DNA of 64,000 nt. Origin: Symsagittifera roscoffensis. Taxonomy: Eukaryota > Xenacoelomorpha > Acoela > Convolutidae. Location: assembly GCF_963678635.1 (NCBI RefSeq), contig NC_087063.1:75167617-75231616 (forward strand). Direction: 5' to 3'. A program made the position numbers and the translations under genes. Below are positions 1 to 12,131 of this stretch, piece after piece (position 1 is the stretch's first letter; each line of letters starts with the position of its first letter). A model generated the notes under the pieces. It did not search any database, was not told the origin of the DNA, and saw nothing but the letters and a program-made list of their open reading frames with translations.

Positions 1-760
1 GTCTTCCAAAATAGATTTCCGGTTTTTTTCTTGTTTTTCTAAGCTACACAGCCGTTTTGTCCGAAGATATAACACAAATTCAGTCAAAATTTAACGAATC
101 ATGTGCATAAGATATTCGTTGCTTTCTTCATTGTGACTTCAGTAAGTTTTGCGAGGCTTTCCGGTACAGAAGTCTTGTTTTTTAAAATACGTCATCGATT
201 AGTAAGTCTTGTAACCGGAAAATTGTTGCTCCGAGTTGCTTATGTTTTTCTGCTATTAATTTCCAAACTTTGAGTAATTTGATCATTTTCAATTAAGTTT
301 TTTTTCTAGGGGCGTTTGTTGTCTAAAAACTTCTTGATAGTCGTCTTTGTGAACCATCATAAATAGCAGATTTCGATTTCACAATTTTTTTGCCAATCGT
401 TTATAGTCAAATCCGGATTTTTTTCGCAGTATTTAAAAATTAGGCTAGCACAATCATCGGATGATCGACGACCTTTCATTTTGAGTTTGATCTGACAAAA
501 GTTTCAAAGAAGTTCTGCTTCAGATTTAGCATGCAATAAAACTTCTAAAAGCTTTTACTGCTCATTTTTATTAATTCTGTCTGTCCAAACTTTTGGCTAC
601 TAATTATATTTGCTAAGAGCTACTTCAATTTGACTTCATAGTATAATGAGATTTTTCATAGCGAACCACTCTTCAGTACACATTTTTTTATTTCAAAAAA
701 GAAAAAGTTTGAATTGAAGATTTTTTTCGTGATGTAAAAAAAGCAGTAACACGCAATTTC
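1..760. other. AT-rich flank, no gene seen
   Basis: No ORF, splice-bounded exon or repeat terminus could be recognised here. The stretch is T/A-rich with homopolymers. It may hold an intron or upstream exons of the gene whose last exon begins at 1156, but no donor site with the required phase could be assigned. Confidence 0.4.
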
Positions 761-849
761 AGTTAATATCATCTGAAAATACAAACATAAAATATTTGCA
801 ATGGTGAGCGCGGGGGGGCTTGTTTTTTAAAAACCCCGTCCGTAATAAG

Positions 850-1020
850 TGCAGGACCAACCGAGGGGAGGGGAATGTCATCTAATTTGACGTAGCTGGC
901 TGGTTCCACCTTGTGGAGGCGGACGACACTGCGACCCCTCCAACCGTGACCGAAGTGGGATTCGAACAAACGACCCGCATGTCGAGAGACATGTGCCTTA
1001 CCCATCGGTCATGGCTGCTC
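850..1020 (-). repeat. tRNA-derived SINE head
   Basis: Read on the minus strand, the sequence has a polymerase III A-box-like segment (TGACCGATGGGTAAGGCA) followed about 30 nt later by a B box (TGTTCGAATCCC), the internal promoter layout of tRNA genes. The acceptor and T stems pair poorly, so a functional tRNA is unlikely. About 150 bp of non-tRNA body follows towards 770. This is the expected structure of a tRNA-derived SINE. It sits about 135 bp upstream of the exon at 1156. Confidence 0.5.
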
Positions 1021-1155
1021 AGTGGTGCGTGTCTGTGTCTGTTTGTGTTTGTCTGAGTGTGTGTATGAGGGGGGATTTGAAGCTGGAGTACGGAAAAGAG
1101 GAGGGTGTGGAAAAAAGCAAGGTGCAAACAAGTTTTTAAGCTATTTTCCTTTTAG

Positions 1156-1981
1156 GCCGAACGATTTCAAAAAAACGCAGCCGACGGACATTCAACATCA
1201 GGTCAGCCAAAAGAAAGCCAACGAACCTTCTGTGACAAGCATCCCCATTCCAACTACGACTGACTGTTTTCCACTGCCTGTCAGCCAGACATCTATTTCG
1301 TTCGAATCAATCAGTATGTCATCCGAAACAGCTTCGGTAATTTCGGATGGTTGTCATTCAGATTTCGACAACAACAGCGTCTCGAATCGTCCTGTCGCTC
1401 AAAGTCGCGGAGTCTTTGATGTAATCAGAAGTCGGCGGCTTCAAAATGACAAAAACTCGGCAGGGAATTTTGTACAGTCGCGAAGCCGAAGCAGAGCCGG
1501 GTCGTCATTCGGATTCGGATCGGAATATGATTCGCCGAGAAGCATGAACGAATTTGAAAATGACTTGAATAACAATCGAAACAAATTCACTCCGTCTGAA
1601 GAAAGTTTTCAGTTCGAAATTGCAACTCCAGTTCCAAAACGATCTGAAAATTTCCAGTCTCATCAAGAAAATGAACAAAGCAGCTCGTGCCAAGATGCAT
1701 TAGCTTTTCCGGCTATATATCAACAAGCGAATATCATCAGTGACGAAGTTTATCAAACGTCGAGAAGAAATCCGAACGTTATGTTTCAGTCGACTCCTTT
1801 TAACATTCCAAACTATTCAGACGTTCCTCAAACACCCAATATGAACTCAATGACCGGTCGATGCGTGAAGAACGATTTGGATGTTTTGATGGCTCAAATA
1901 AAATTGAATCAAGAAAAGGAAGATAGAGAAAGAATGGATCTGCTTCAAGCTTTGAAGGGCGAAGACTATTTAGAAGATTAG
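1156..1981 (+). CDS. terminal exon, uncharacterised FDVIRSRR-motif protein
   Basis: The exon is inferred to start after the pyrimidine-rich acceptor ending at 1155 (TTTTCCTTTTAG), entering in phase 2. It encodes 274 codons to a TAG. The reading frame is open further upstream to 1022, but that part is GT-microsatellite-like and probably not coding. The product is rich in Ser, Asn and Gln with no transmembrane segment, so it is probably largely disordered. The central motif SNRPVAQSRGVFDVIRSRR (about 1379-1440) recurs almost unchanged in the minus-strand gene at 56088-56445, whose last exon also enters in phase 2. A short RSRSR patch follows the motif. The C-terminus is acidic and predicted helical (VLMAQIKLNQEKEDRERMD). 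I do not recognise the family. Upstream exons were not found and may lie outside the window. Confidence 0.7.
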
Positions 1982-2920
1982 AAAAAAAGTATCAAAATTC
2001 TGTGCATCAACAAGATCATTTTGAATGATTCTGCTTTCAGAAGTATCAATATTGTGCTTTAGTTTGAGTTCAAGTGGGCCTTGGTTTTTAAAATGTTAGC
2101 TTTTGACGAGGTCAATTATTTAAAAGATTTGCGTGAAAAATTGTAAAAGTTTCAAGAAATGGTTGATTACAAAATTTTGATTGTAATCAGTTATCAACGA
2201 AACCATGGTGCCATATAAAATCCTTAGTTAATTTTTAGCTTAGAAGTAGATTAGTTAGCCTGAAGCAACTTATTGACATTTATTTACTTGTTGTGCATCA
2301 TTGATGTTTTGTTCCAGTTAGATACATTCCTTTATGAATACATTCTGTCTTTTGTTACATGTGTTTGCTTTTTGACTCTGTCTATACTAGTTACTTGACG
2401 ATACTGCAGTTCATCATGGCATAACAAAAAATGATTAACGTGAAGAAAATATATGAGTTTTTTCTTGACGACAGCGAAGTTTTTAAGTGATTAATTTAGT
2501 TCGAAAGATCGAATAGGTCATTATACAATTAAAAAGAACAATTTTCGCTGCTATTCAGCTAGTCAAATTTTGGTTTTGGAGCTCATTTATAATAAAAAAC
2601 TTTCGGACTGTTACAATCAGGATCATTGCTTTGAATATATGCTTTGGTGATTGCCCAAAAACATGCTTTTTTCAACTCGAACATAGAGAGGCAGGCAAGG
2701 CAGCGAGCTTGAGATAATTTTTTAAATTCACATGAGAGAAGCAATATATGATGTATACGTTGATACTTATCATAGAAACCCCTCATGTACTCAACTAGTA
2801 TATTGCTTCCTGCACATAAAACAAGATAGGGAATAGGTTTTCCCTTCTAATAGATTTTTCCATGTATCAAGATTGGAAAAAGATAGTTTCCATGCATTTA
2901 CTATAAGAGATTAAAATTAA
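1982..2920. other. 3' flank of first gene, no other gene seen
   Basis: AT-rich intergenic or 3' UTR sequence. The first clear AATAAA hexamer on the plus strand is near 2590, a possible polyadenylation signal but far from the stop codon. No other coding evidence was found. Confidence 0.35.
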
Positions 2921-2924
2921 AGAG

Positions 2925-3200
2925 ACTGCTCCTATATCAGGGCAAAGCGGTGAATGTTCCGACTGCCCCTTAATCCATAACGAAAAGTTTTGGGAAAAGA
3001 AAATATTGAAAATTATAAGTTTTGGACAATAGCAAAGATCAAGTGTGAAAATTTGGATCGTACCAAGTTTTTACGACCGATAAGCTAGCCTCAATTCAAT
3101 TTGGAATGATTTTGCTGCGCGGGATAATTCGCCACGCGTAAATAATTTGCGTTATATTTTCATGATTATGGAAAAAATTTTCAAAGCGCACCAAATAGTC
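2925..3200. repeat. dispersed repeat family C, copy 1
   Basis: Begins GACTGCTCCTATATCAGGGC and continues with a body shared with segments near 14370-14745, 49085-49440 and 57597-57815, including a GCTAGCCTCAATTCAATTTG-type block and a GCGGGATAATTCGC palindromic block. The identity of the parent element is unknown. Confidence 0.5.
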
Positions 3201-4140
3201 CAGAGATGGGCGTCCTTCATACTAGAGGGACCGAGTGCTTGAAATTTATTTTGTCATATTTTCAGCTAATCAGAATTTAGTATTCAAAAATCTCAGGGAA
3301 TTCGCGAAAATCTCAAAAAAGCAAATAATTCCAGGCCATAAGTGTTAATATTAACCGATTAGGTAAAAAGTAGATGAATGAAAATATTGCCGGATCGATG
3401 GCGGATTGGAACAAATTTAATATTTCAAAAATACCGATTTAAGAAAAAAAAACCAAAAACTAAATTTATTATATCTGCATCTATTATATTGTATTTTTTT
3501 TCTGTTAATATTGAATTCGATTTAGTGAGAACGCATAGCAATATTGATTGGTTGAACTTTTTCCAGCATTCTGTCCCTCTAGCATGAGAACCCTCCCCAG
3601 TCCAGAGCATGGACCAATTGGCAATTTTTAAACTTCCAAAACTTTGCAAAAAATGATCGGAGGTAAAGTTTTTTTTCAATTTGATTTTAGGTAGTCGATA
3701 TCTTCAATGGGTCATAACATTTTTTATTAAAAACACTTATTGCGATCGCTGAAAATTGACAGAGTAAAAAAACCACACTAAGCATAAATTTTCCGTTTTC
3801 TTGGTAAATCGGAACAAAAAAGTTTTCAATATTTATTAGAAACCAATTTTCAATTTCACATTTTTTTTTTTTGTCGCGCAGCTTTTCTCATTTTTGAATT
3901 TAGACTATTTAGAGAGTAGGCACCCCTACGCTTTAGCATTTCAATCATACATTGTCCTTTGAAATGAAAACGCAATGTAGTGGCTTTAAAAAGTTTTATA
4001 AAAAAATGAAAGACATGAAAATAAAAATCCATCTCAATACATGTATCTTCATACATTTTATATTTTCATGTCTTTCCTTTTTTCAAATTTTTGAAGCCAC
4101 TTCCTTGCGTTTTCCTGGCCTCTTGTGATGGCGAGTTTCA
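3201..4140. other. intergenic AT-rich DNA
   Basis: No exon-like or transposon-like signal was recognised. The short ORFs here have low-complexity composition and no splice-site support. Confidence 0.35.
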
Positions 4141-4179
4141 TTGATTAGATGGAGGGATAAAGACAGAACTGGGCGTTCA

Positions 4180-4405
4180 TTCAAAAAGTTTCCAAACTGC
4201 GCAATTCAAAATTCTCTAAGACCATTTGAAACAACAGGTTTTGTGAAAATCAACTTGGCTGACCTTGCCATTAAATTTATTGCCATTGTTCTGAGTTCTG
4301 CTGTCGTGGAACGAGTTTTTGTCAATGTGGATTGTTCACACTAATCTCCGAACCGATTGAGACACAAAAATGTCAAAGCTTGCCTCTTGTTTGAAGGCTT
4401 TGAAT
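4180..4405 (+). pseudogene. hAT-type transposase C-terminal remnant
   Basis: One frame reads ...FKINLADLAIKF-like sequence and then IVLSSAVVERVFVNVDCSH, a stop at 4342, and in the same frame NRLRHKNVKACLLFEGFEW. The order (hydrophobic segment, SSAxVERxF, basic LRN/HKNVK segment) matches the C-terminal dimerisation region of hAT-superfamily transposases. The in-frame stop and lack of upstream domains indicate a dead fragment. It could belong to the autonomous partner of the 8-bp-TSD MITEs in this window, but that is only an inference. Confidence 0.5.
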
Positions 4406-5270
4406 GGCTCAAATAAAATTTGAAAACTTTGATTTTATAAATGTTTTGAAACAGTTTTGAATGTTTTTTTTTCTAAAAATGTTTTCTGTCAATTTAAAAC
4501 ACTCTCTAAGGCTCCCTGGTCGTCGCTTCAGTGTGTGAAGCTTTGCTTCTGCATAAACTTTGCGGCCTGGCAATTGACACGTTCTATAAAAATTAGCAGA
4601 AATTTCCACGTTGCTCTAAGCTTTGTCACTTTTCCACTTATTGATGCAAATGAAGAAGTATTGGAGCAGCTAAAGCAAAAACTAGAGCTTCACGTCAATT
4701 TTCATCAGTTTTCGAATCAAGCATGTTTCTAGAGAGCCCATACGTCTGATTCTATACATCTGAATTAATAGTCTTGTTTTTTCTTATGTCTATCAACTTC
4801 TTATTGTATCTTTTTTCCATGTAGTTTCCCTGAAAACAGATAGTGGAAAACTATCTACAAGTATATTGCGTAGCGAAAGCTTAACTAAACAATCGACTTG
4901 ATTTTTTCGAAATTTTTTCTTAACTTTTGTGCAACACTAGCAAATCGTGAACTTTTTTTTATATATCAATTTCTGCTTTATATATAAAAAAGATCCAATA
5001 TGTTTGAACAATTTTTTTTCGTGCTATGAAATCGTTGCGCAGGCCAAAAGTTGAATTTACTATAGCTTTTGTGACGTTTGCTCATGAGATTTTCACTTCA
5101 TAAAATTTTTTAGCTAAAATTGTAGAATTTCTTGGATTTTCTAAATTGTAGATTAGGTGTATATATATTTACCAAAAGCCAATCAAGAACAGTTAATGGC
5201 TGTTAAGAACAGCAAACTTTTCTTTACGGCCGTAATCGGTCCTGACTTCCCGGTCGCGTTTTGTAACTCG
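4406..5270. other. intergenic DNA
   Basis: AT-rich with no recognised gene. The stretch to about 4735 may be further decayed transposon sequence, because its plus-strand frame stays open (FHVALSFVTFPLIDANEEV) downstream of the hAT remnant. Confidence 0.3.
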
Positions 5271-5899
5271 CCTTCTTCCTAGCTTCTTGTGTTGTCAATT
5301 TGTTTTCCGATCGCGTGACTTTTACTTCCTGAGTTTTTGGTCTGGGGTTTGGTCCTCCCTTGTTCGGCTTTGCCCTCAATGTCCCCTAGTTGATTCAGCT
5401 TCCAAAGTCCGTGTCCTTTGAAGTGTCCGAGCCCGTGTCCGTGTGCTTTTTCTATCCTCCAGTTGAAATGCGAACTACTCAACATGCCACGGTAATCTGC
5501 CTTTCTCCCTTCTCTTTAGGCCATTGTTATTTTTTTGTTTTTGAAACACTTCTGCGAACGGTTTAAGCTGTTGGTGCAACTTCTTTTCTTTGCACCGTCG
5601 TGCAGTAACTAGCGAGCTCCATGTTACTTTCGACGGTGATAATATTTGCCCGTTTTGAAATTCCGTGCATCCATTCTCGCTGGAAGGTGCTTATCTGCTT
5701 TCATTTAAGTTTCTTCTCTTTCATTAGCGTCGCTTTCATTAGTGTATTGGGACGGTGCCTTTTGATAAAGATTTTGGCTTTTTTTCGGTCTCTGTTTTGA
5801 CGAGTGCCCCATTTTTCTCATTCGTCTCAATTTTTTTTTCAATTCGACTGTATACTGTTGCAGAAACAAAAAATACAGTTTACTTTTCTCTTTTGTATA

Positions 5900-7420
5900 T
5901 GTTTAGTACATTGTAATTTTTTCCGGTTGAGCTTTCTTCGACCAGTCTATTGCTATAGCAATTTTCAATCTCGCTATGAAGTAACTTGGAGTGAGAATAA
6001 TCGAAATAGTTTCCTTTCTGATTGAGCTGTGCTGGTTCGATACGTCGACTGTTTATGAAACCAAGTGCTTCAGAAAACTTTTTTTAATCGACACTTCTAC
6101 AAATTTCTCTTCTTACCCCGATTCTTCTCATGGATCCCCCGATGGGTCTCTTGAATGATAACCTAAAGTTCCCGATTCTTTACGGGACAAATGACAAATG
6201 AATAATTTTGAACTGATCTAGCAGTAACCTATCAACCCATCTAGTCAATTTTTATTGGTAGGTTTTGTTTGCTCGATTTGCTTCAAGGGCTGATAAAAGC
6301 GCTTGCTGGTTTATTTAATATAAAATCATCTCCGAAAAGCTATGTTTAACTCGACCTATTGATCAGATTACTGCTAGCTTTTGTAACTGATCCATTGATT
6401 CTTTCTTTGCCTAGTATTTGAGGTATCTTGATGCAAAGGATTTGAGACCCATTCGTTTTTTTTCCGATTTTTGTTCCACTGTCGCGCCGAGACCATTGAT
6501 GCCAACGCCGCGTTTTACCTTTATTCCCCGGTTCGGATCGATTAACTACTTTTTGAAATACTTGCCACCGCTTCTTTGATTTTTTAAAAAGGTTTTGTAT
6601 TTACAGCTGTTTAATTAAATTGTCTTTGTTTTATTGAGTTTTTTTTATTCTCTTCGTATTTTCTAAATCAGTCTATTCTGCAGGCATTCATTTTTTTGAC
6701 ATTTTTAAAGCTAGATTTTTCTCGTCTTCTTACATAACATCTGTTACTAATTAGATGTGCTTTTATCCCCACATTAAGATACAATACGAAAGTCGTCTGG
6801 AAATCAGAATGTAATTTTAGCATTGTTTAGGGTACGACCAATAGATTTCTAGAAATCTGCTGGCATGTCAACCAGCCCATAGAAGCCTTTCAGGACTCCG
6901 TACGTTCTTGTTAAGTTTTCCATGAAAAAATCTAATCTGCTGGTTCTGCAGCTATTTTTAGTTGACTGTATGCGTATTCTTAAACATCTAAAACTGAAAA
7001 AGTAATGTTATCATTTCTTCTTTTGTCACTACTTGGCTTACCCTATCAAGTAGCTGGCTTACACTTGGCATCCGGATATTGTTTTAGTATGGTTGCCAAT
7101 TTATGCGCCTCCCGTCTAATGCCAATTTGATTGTGTCATCACTTTTTTTGTGGGTACTTAGGGAGCAATAAAACAGTCACTACGGCACTTGAATATATTT
7201 TTTCGTACCTCTGCTAATAGTTTTTCGATTTTTTCTTCTATTTAGGTCCGAAACTGGATCGATATACGTCTTTCTGTTTTTTGAATTGGACATAATGGAA
7301 ATTTTTATTTTGATAACCTTGAATGATTTCCTGATAATCTTTTTCTGTCGGACAAATTTTGTAATTTTTTCCGTAGAATTGTTTGTAAATCGACACTTCG
7401 TTACCACGTCGGTATCACGT
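5900..7420 (-). mobile_element. Ty3/gypsy-like pol remnant A
   Basis: On the minus strand, scattered frames give parts of a Ty3/gypsy polyprotein in the right order. Reverse-transcriptase pieces ALDGRRINWQPY (7088-7137), MPSVSQLLDRVSQVV (7028-7071) and YAYSQLKIAAE (6945-6978) come first. An RNase H-end piece RWVDRLLLDQFKIIHL (6196-6245) follows. Stops and frameshifts separate the pieces, so the copy is dead. The region down to 5280 differs in base use from its surroundings and may include the integrase end, but no catalytic residues were identified. LTRs were not found. Confidence 0.6.
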
Positions 7421-9660
7421 CAAAATGGGGTTTTGATTGGGTAGCATGTATCTATGAAGTTGATATCCACATTTTTTTGTGAGAATTTAACCTAAAATAC
7501 CTCTAGTTTTTCTTTCTACAATTAGAAATATATTTTTGTATCCATACCTCGTGACCCAAATTTTTTAAACGTTTATTTAAAATTTACAAATTATGGTTAT
7601 TTTTTTAAACCTGGTATCTGTTTAGCCAACGTCCAGTTTATGAAAGAAATAGGACTATCAGTATCTGGACAAATATGACTCATCTGTTATCAACTCTAGC
7701 TCAGGTTTTCATCGATTTCACCTTTTTGATCTTGATTTTCTGCTTGTCTCATTTTTGCAAATCCGGATCTGTACTTTTGTCACAGTTTTCGATTTTCCCA
7801 ATTTTGTTCGGTTGAACATGTCTTCCTCAATTTCCGACACTTCGTTTTTTCTTCTATTGCCAATTTTTTGATCTTGTTCAACTTAACATCTTTTTCTATC
7901 AATTCTGAATCTCGAGACTCTTTGGCTCATTCTTCAGCTATCATATTAACTTGTAGTGATCTGCACAATAAAAGACGTGCAATTTTTAGAGATAAAAAAT
8001 TGAATTTATGGCACATGCTAGATGAAACTTTAAAGAAGGATTTCGGCCGATTAATTTCTGAAACTCCTTAATTTAGAGGCGTACAATTGCCAGTAGACCA
8101 TAAATAATTTCAGAGGTGTTCATTCTCGCTCTAAAAACATCCTTGAAAACAACACAAATTTGAATTTATGGGCTCAAGTTGGACCTTAGGGGAGTTGTCG
8201 CCAGTGATGACTCTACAAGACAGTAGTGACAGTTGAGAGTAAAACAGTAGAACAGATTTAGGGGTTGCGGTATATTGGGCAAGACAAAGTATAGTTTTGC
8301 TTTTTTTTTCTCGCTTTTCCGCGGCCTCGAGGCTAAGTGAAGTTCCTCAGCTTCCCTAAGTGAAGACTGGGAAAGTGTACTTGGTCAGGCGTCATCAAAT
8401 GGTTGAAATTTTAGAGAGTTTTGTGCCGATGATCGAAATAAGCCGACAGAAAAGAATTGTTCCAGCTGATCAAAAAAGAAGGAGTCATTCAAATGCAGAA
8501 CAGAGCAAGAACCCCTCTGAAACTAGTTATGATTTACTGCCAACTTTACGCCTTCAACTAGGATTTTCAGTATTTGATCCGATAAAAACTTTCCAAATAT
8601 TGTGACATTTTATGTCTGAAAGTTTCAATTCTTTATTTTTAATAGTTGCAGAGGAAACAAAAAAACAAAATTAGTTCATTTTCTATTTGAAATCAAAAAG
8701 GCGCAGCTTGAATCTCCCGTCGCTGTATTTTGAAGTTTGAAGCAATTAATCCTTATAGTGCCAATTCTGAAGTGTAATTTTAACAAAAGTTCAGCACCAT
8801 GCAACATGTTGCTCTATTAGCTAAGAAAAAAGCATGCGCGAGCGTAGTTGAAACAAAAACCTCATGGGGGATTAGTGGGTTAAGTCATGTGACCCTTTTG
8901 ACCACAAGGTCCGAGAGCTTTTCCCCTAATGTAGTCTTTGAGAGTTCATTTCATACTCTTTTACATTTAATTTCAACACTTCTGCTTGTTCAATTCTTAA
9001 AAACTATAGTCAAATACATTTTTCTATTTCCTGAAATTTAATTTCAACAAAAAAACTTTTTCAAATTCAGCAAACTGCCTTCAATTCCATGTTAGAATTG
9101 TTTCGTGACTCGAAATGGCCCCAGACTCTAATGAGCGTGCAGGTTGAGCCTTTTGCAATGTTATACAATATTATTTGGTTAAATTAGTTTTTCTGCGATA
9201 ATGAATGCGTGGGGAAATTCAACTGCAGCTGGGAAATGTGATAAAAGTTGACTAAATGCACGTGTTGAAAACAAAAATCGGTAAATATACGTTTTGCCAT
9301 TAAAATTCAGGAGGCATACGAGTTGAAATCAAATAGTAGGAATTAAATATGTTGAAAAGGAATGCCAGGAAGTAGAACGGTAAAAATGAAGTTTTTTGAA
9401 ATATACAATCACGTAAATGGAAGTTAAATGGAACAAACTGGTGTCTTTTTGAGATCGATTAGTTTTTAAGGCATACTTCAGTATTTCTGTTCAGTGCCAT
9501 TTTTTAGAAACAGTTTTTGCTGCTTTTTGTGCAGCTTTGTCTTTGTGGAAAAAAAAAACTACAAATAGTTTCAGACAATTCTGTATTCAACTTACAAACA
9601 CAGGCTACTGAGGCGCTAGGAAAAATTCCAAGTTGTCACTACTGTCTTTTAGAGTCTTCA
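7421..9660. other. intergenic DNA, possibly 5' part of gypsy remnant
   Basis: The minus strand from 7420 to about 8100 has long, nearly open Lys/Arg/Glu-rich frames that could be a decayed gag or protease region, but no zinc knuckle or DSG motif was seen. From 8100 to 9660 no gene or repeat terminus was recognised. Confidence 0.3.
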
Positions 9661-9665
9661 CTGGT

Positions 9666-10522
9666 AAGTTATGAGGGATCTTGTTAACTATTCCCACCCC
9701 CCTAATCAGGGGCGGATTTAGGGGGGGGGCGGGTGGTCGGACGCCCCCTTTCTCAGGGATTCGACCCCCTGCCGACCCAAAGGGTCCCCCCTTTGATACT
9801 TTTTCAGAAATCAATTTTGGCCGACCGACCCTAAAATTTTTCTAAAGGCGCATTTGGCGCCAATTCATACTAACTTTGAGGGGGAGCGCGCGCCAAAAAA
9901 AACGCGATTTTTTTGTCAAAATTTTTCAAAAAGTGCCCAAAATTGGCTTTTTTGACTGTTTTTTCAAAAATTTGCCTGCGGCCCAGAAAATTTTGCCAAA
10001 ATAGGGGCTAAACAGTGCTTTGGGAGAGCTCGAAAAATCTATTTGGTTGGTCGACCTAAAAAAAAAAGGTCGTCAAAATTTTCGACTTTTTTTCGAAAAT
10101 CCGCCCCCCTCGAGAAAATCCTAGATCCGCCCCTGCCCTCAATTGCAATAGGGGGGGGGGGGGGTTAATAATTAACAAGGTGCAAAATTCGTTTATGTTT
10201 AACTGTTCAATTCTTTTTTGGCTCTTCCAGTTCCCCCTTTCAAAATATTGAGTTTTATGTTCATTTTACGTGTTATTACGGCTAAATGCGTGATGTTACG
10301 CTGTGAAGTATGACGAAAAAATCTGTTCACAATTGTCAATTCGTTCACCACGCCAACAATTTCTTTGCATTATGACAAGGTTAAATAAGCTTTTCAAAAT
10401 TGAATTTGAAACGGGGAACTGGAAAAGAGTCTCTTTTTATAGGGGGAGAGATTCGTTACAAGGTACGATAGGGGGGGGGGGGGGGGGTGAACAGTTAACA
10501 AGATCCGTAATGAGCTAACTTT
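9666..10522. repeat. TIR/palindromic element with G-run core, host of a nested MITE
   Basis: The left end (9666 onward, containing AGGGATCTTGTTAACT and a C-run) is the near-perfect inverse of the right end (about 10485-10522, a G-run followed by AGTTAACAAGATCC). A further internal repeat of the G-run plus TTAACAAGG lies at 10150-10185. The CAGGGGCGGA MITE at 9707-10135 is inserted within the left part. Unknown family. Confidence 0.55.
9707..10135. mobile_element. hAT-like MITE family A, full copy
   Basis: Termini CAGGGGCGGATTTAG and CTAGATCCGCCCCTG form a terminal inverted repeat. Flanks CCCCTAAT and CCCTCAAT agree at 6 of 8 positions, consistent with an aged 8-bp target duplication. The interior has a G-run and GGTCGRCC-type blocks shared with the other copies. 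No protein-coding capacity. Confidence 0.75.
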
Positions 10523-11475
10523 AAGTTGTTTCTATTCAAAAAACTGTTGAATAAAAAAATTGCTAATTGACCCAATTTTCTCTCAATGGGTTAAATTTAT
10601 GCTGGGGTAGTTTATTGGGCAAGTGCTTGTCACAAAGAAGCGTTAAAGTTTTTGGGTTTTAGCGTGATGTATTCTTTCTTCAAAACTCAAAAGTTGAAAT
10701 TTAATTTTTTGTTAAAGTTCGACTTCTTGGATTTCATACACTGTTTTCCATTTTTTGTTGACTGAGTATTAGTAATTGTTAAGTCTTCTGCTATTACTTT
10801 AGTTGAAGCGTCCAAAATCTTTGATAAGAAATCTAAACTATACGTGCATTTGAACCATAAAAGAAGAGAACCTGCTTTAATATAAAAAAATACTTCGAAA
10901 AACAAATTTGATGCCAGTGTAAAATATATCCAGCTTCTTAGTGAATACACTCTGAGGAGCAGCTTCAAACCAGTTTTTTTTCGACAGATAAATAAGTAGT
11001 TCAAAATTTTTTTTTGGAATTCGAATCACAATTGACAGGCCTGTAATATGATATTACCCTCGATGCGCTACAAGCGCTCTCTAAGGTGCCTGATTTTGTG
11101 TGAAAAAAGTACCCTAGATTATAGAACGCTCCCTCACTGATGAAAAAACTTATGCAGAAACAGAAAACGGAAATGAAAATGTCTGTCAAAATTTTGTCGT
11201 TGATGCTCAATTTTTCCATTGAGAGGCAATGCGGAGCTTCGTAGTATTTAGTAGACAAACACACCTCTATGTTCAAAAAAGTTGTATCTTTTAAAGACTG
11301 CAAAAAAGCTGTAAATTGACCCCATAAAATGCAAGAAAAAGAAGGGTTAAGATAATCCAAAATTGAACTTGATCGAAATTTACAAAAATGTTTGTTCATG
11401 CCACCATCTTGAAATCTTATTGTTTCGAAAACGTTTTTTTTTTTCATTTACATATACTTTTGTTCGTTATTCGAA

Positions 11476-12131
11476 CAATGACAGAAACAAATGACTCCAC
11501 CATCGAAGTTAAGTTGACTGATAACCCTATTTGATAAGGATAATGATGATGTTGTAGGGAGTTTCTTAGACTGCACAAGTTTTCTCAAGAAAGCTTGAAA
11601 CTTATTTTTGAACCGGGGTGATTATGTTGTCAGACAATATTGGTCTTCTAATTAACAGTTTTAGCAGAAAAAAATTAAAAAGCACACTTGAAGGAAATTT
11701 GTTTTTTGATGCCTTTAGCCATCTCTCCGATTGGCACTTATATCAAAAATTTAAAAATTATTTCTTTTTAAATCAAACTTTTCCTCATAACTTCTCTTGT
11801 TTCAAAAGGTCCTTGAAGTTGTTGAAAAATCTAATTTAAAAAGTTTTTTTTTAGTATTTGATATAAGTGCATATCGGAAAAATGGCTAAAGGCGTCAAAA
11901 AACAAATGTCTTTCAAGTGTGTTTTTTACATTTTTTCTGCTAAACTTAATAATTAGAAGACCAAAATTGTCTAAAAACAAAATCACCCCGGTCCAAAAAA
12001 TTAAATTTTTAAGCATTTTCGAGAAAATTTGTGCAGTTAAAGAATTTTACTACAACATCATCATTAACCTCATCAAATAGGGTTATCAGTCAACTTGAGT
12101 TCGACATTGCAGTCATTAGTTTCTCTCATTG
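11476..12131. repeat. long inverted repeat (hairpin) with about 310-bp arms
   Basis: The left arm (about 11476-11785) is imperfectly complementary to the right arm (about 11822-12131) over nearly its whole length. Paired blocks include TTGACTGATAACCCTATTTG with CAAATAGGGTTATCAGTCAA, and GCCTTTAGCCAT with ATGGCTAAAGGC. The loop is about 40 bp. Similar ORFs on opposite strands arise purely from the symmetry. Candidates are a fold-back element or an inverted duplication. Confidence 0.85.

Noticed and set aside
10687-11447. Two overlapping minus-strand ORFs of 105 and 148 codons
   Set aside because: Low-complexity, Phe/Ser-rich translations without splice or family support; the ATGA overlap has no meaning in this eukaryotic context.
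11618-12016. Pair of similar ORFs on opposite strands
   Set aside because: Produced by the long inverted repeat.
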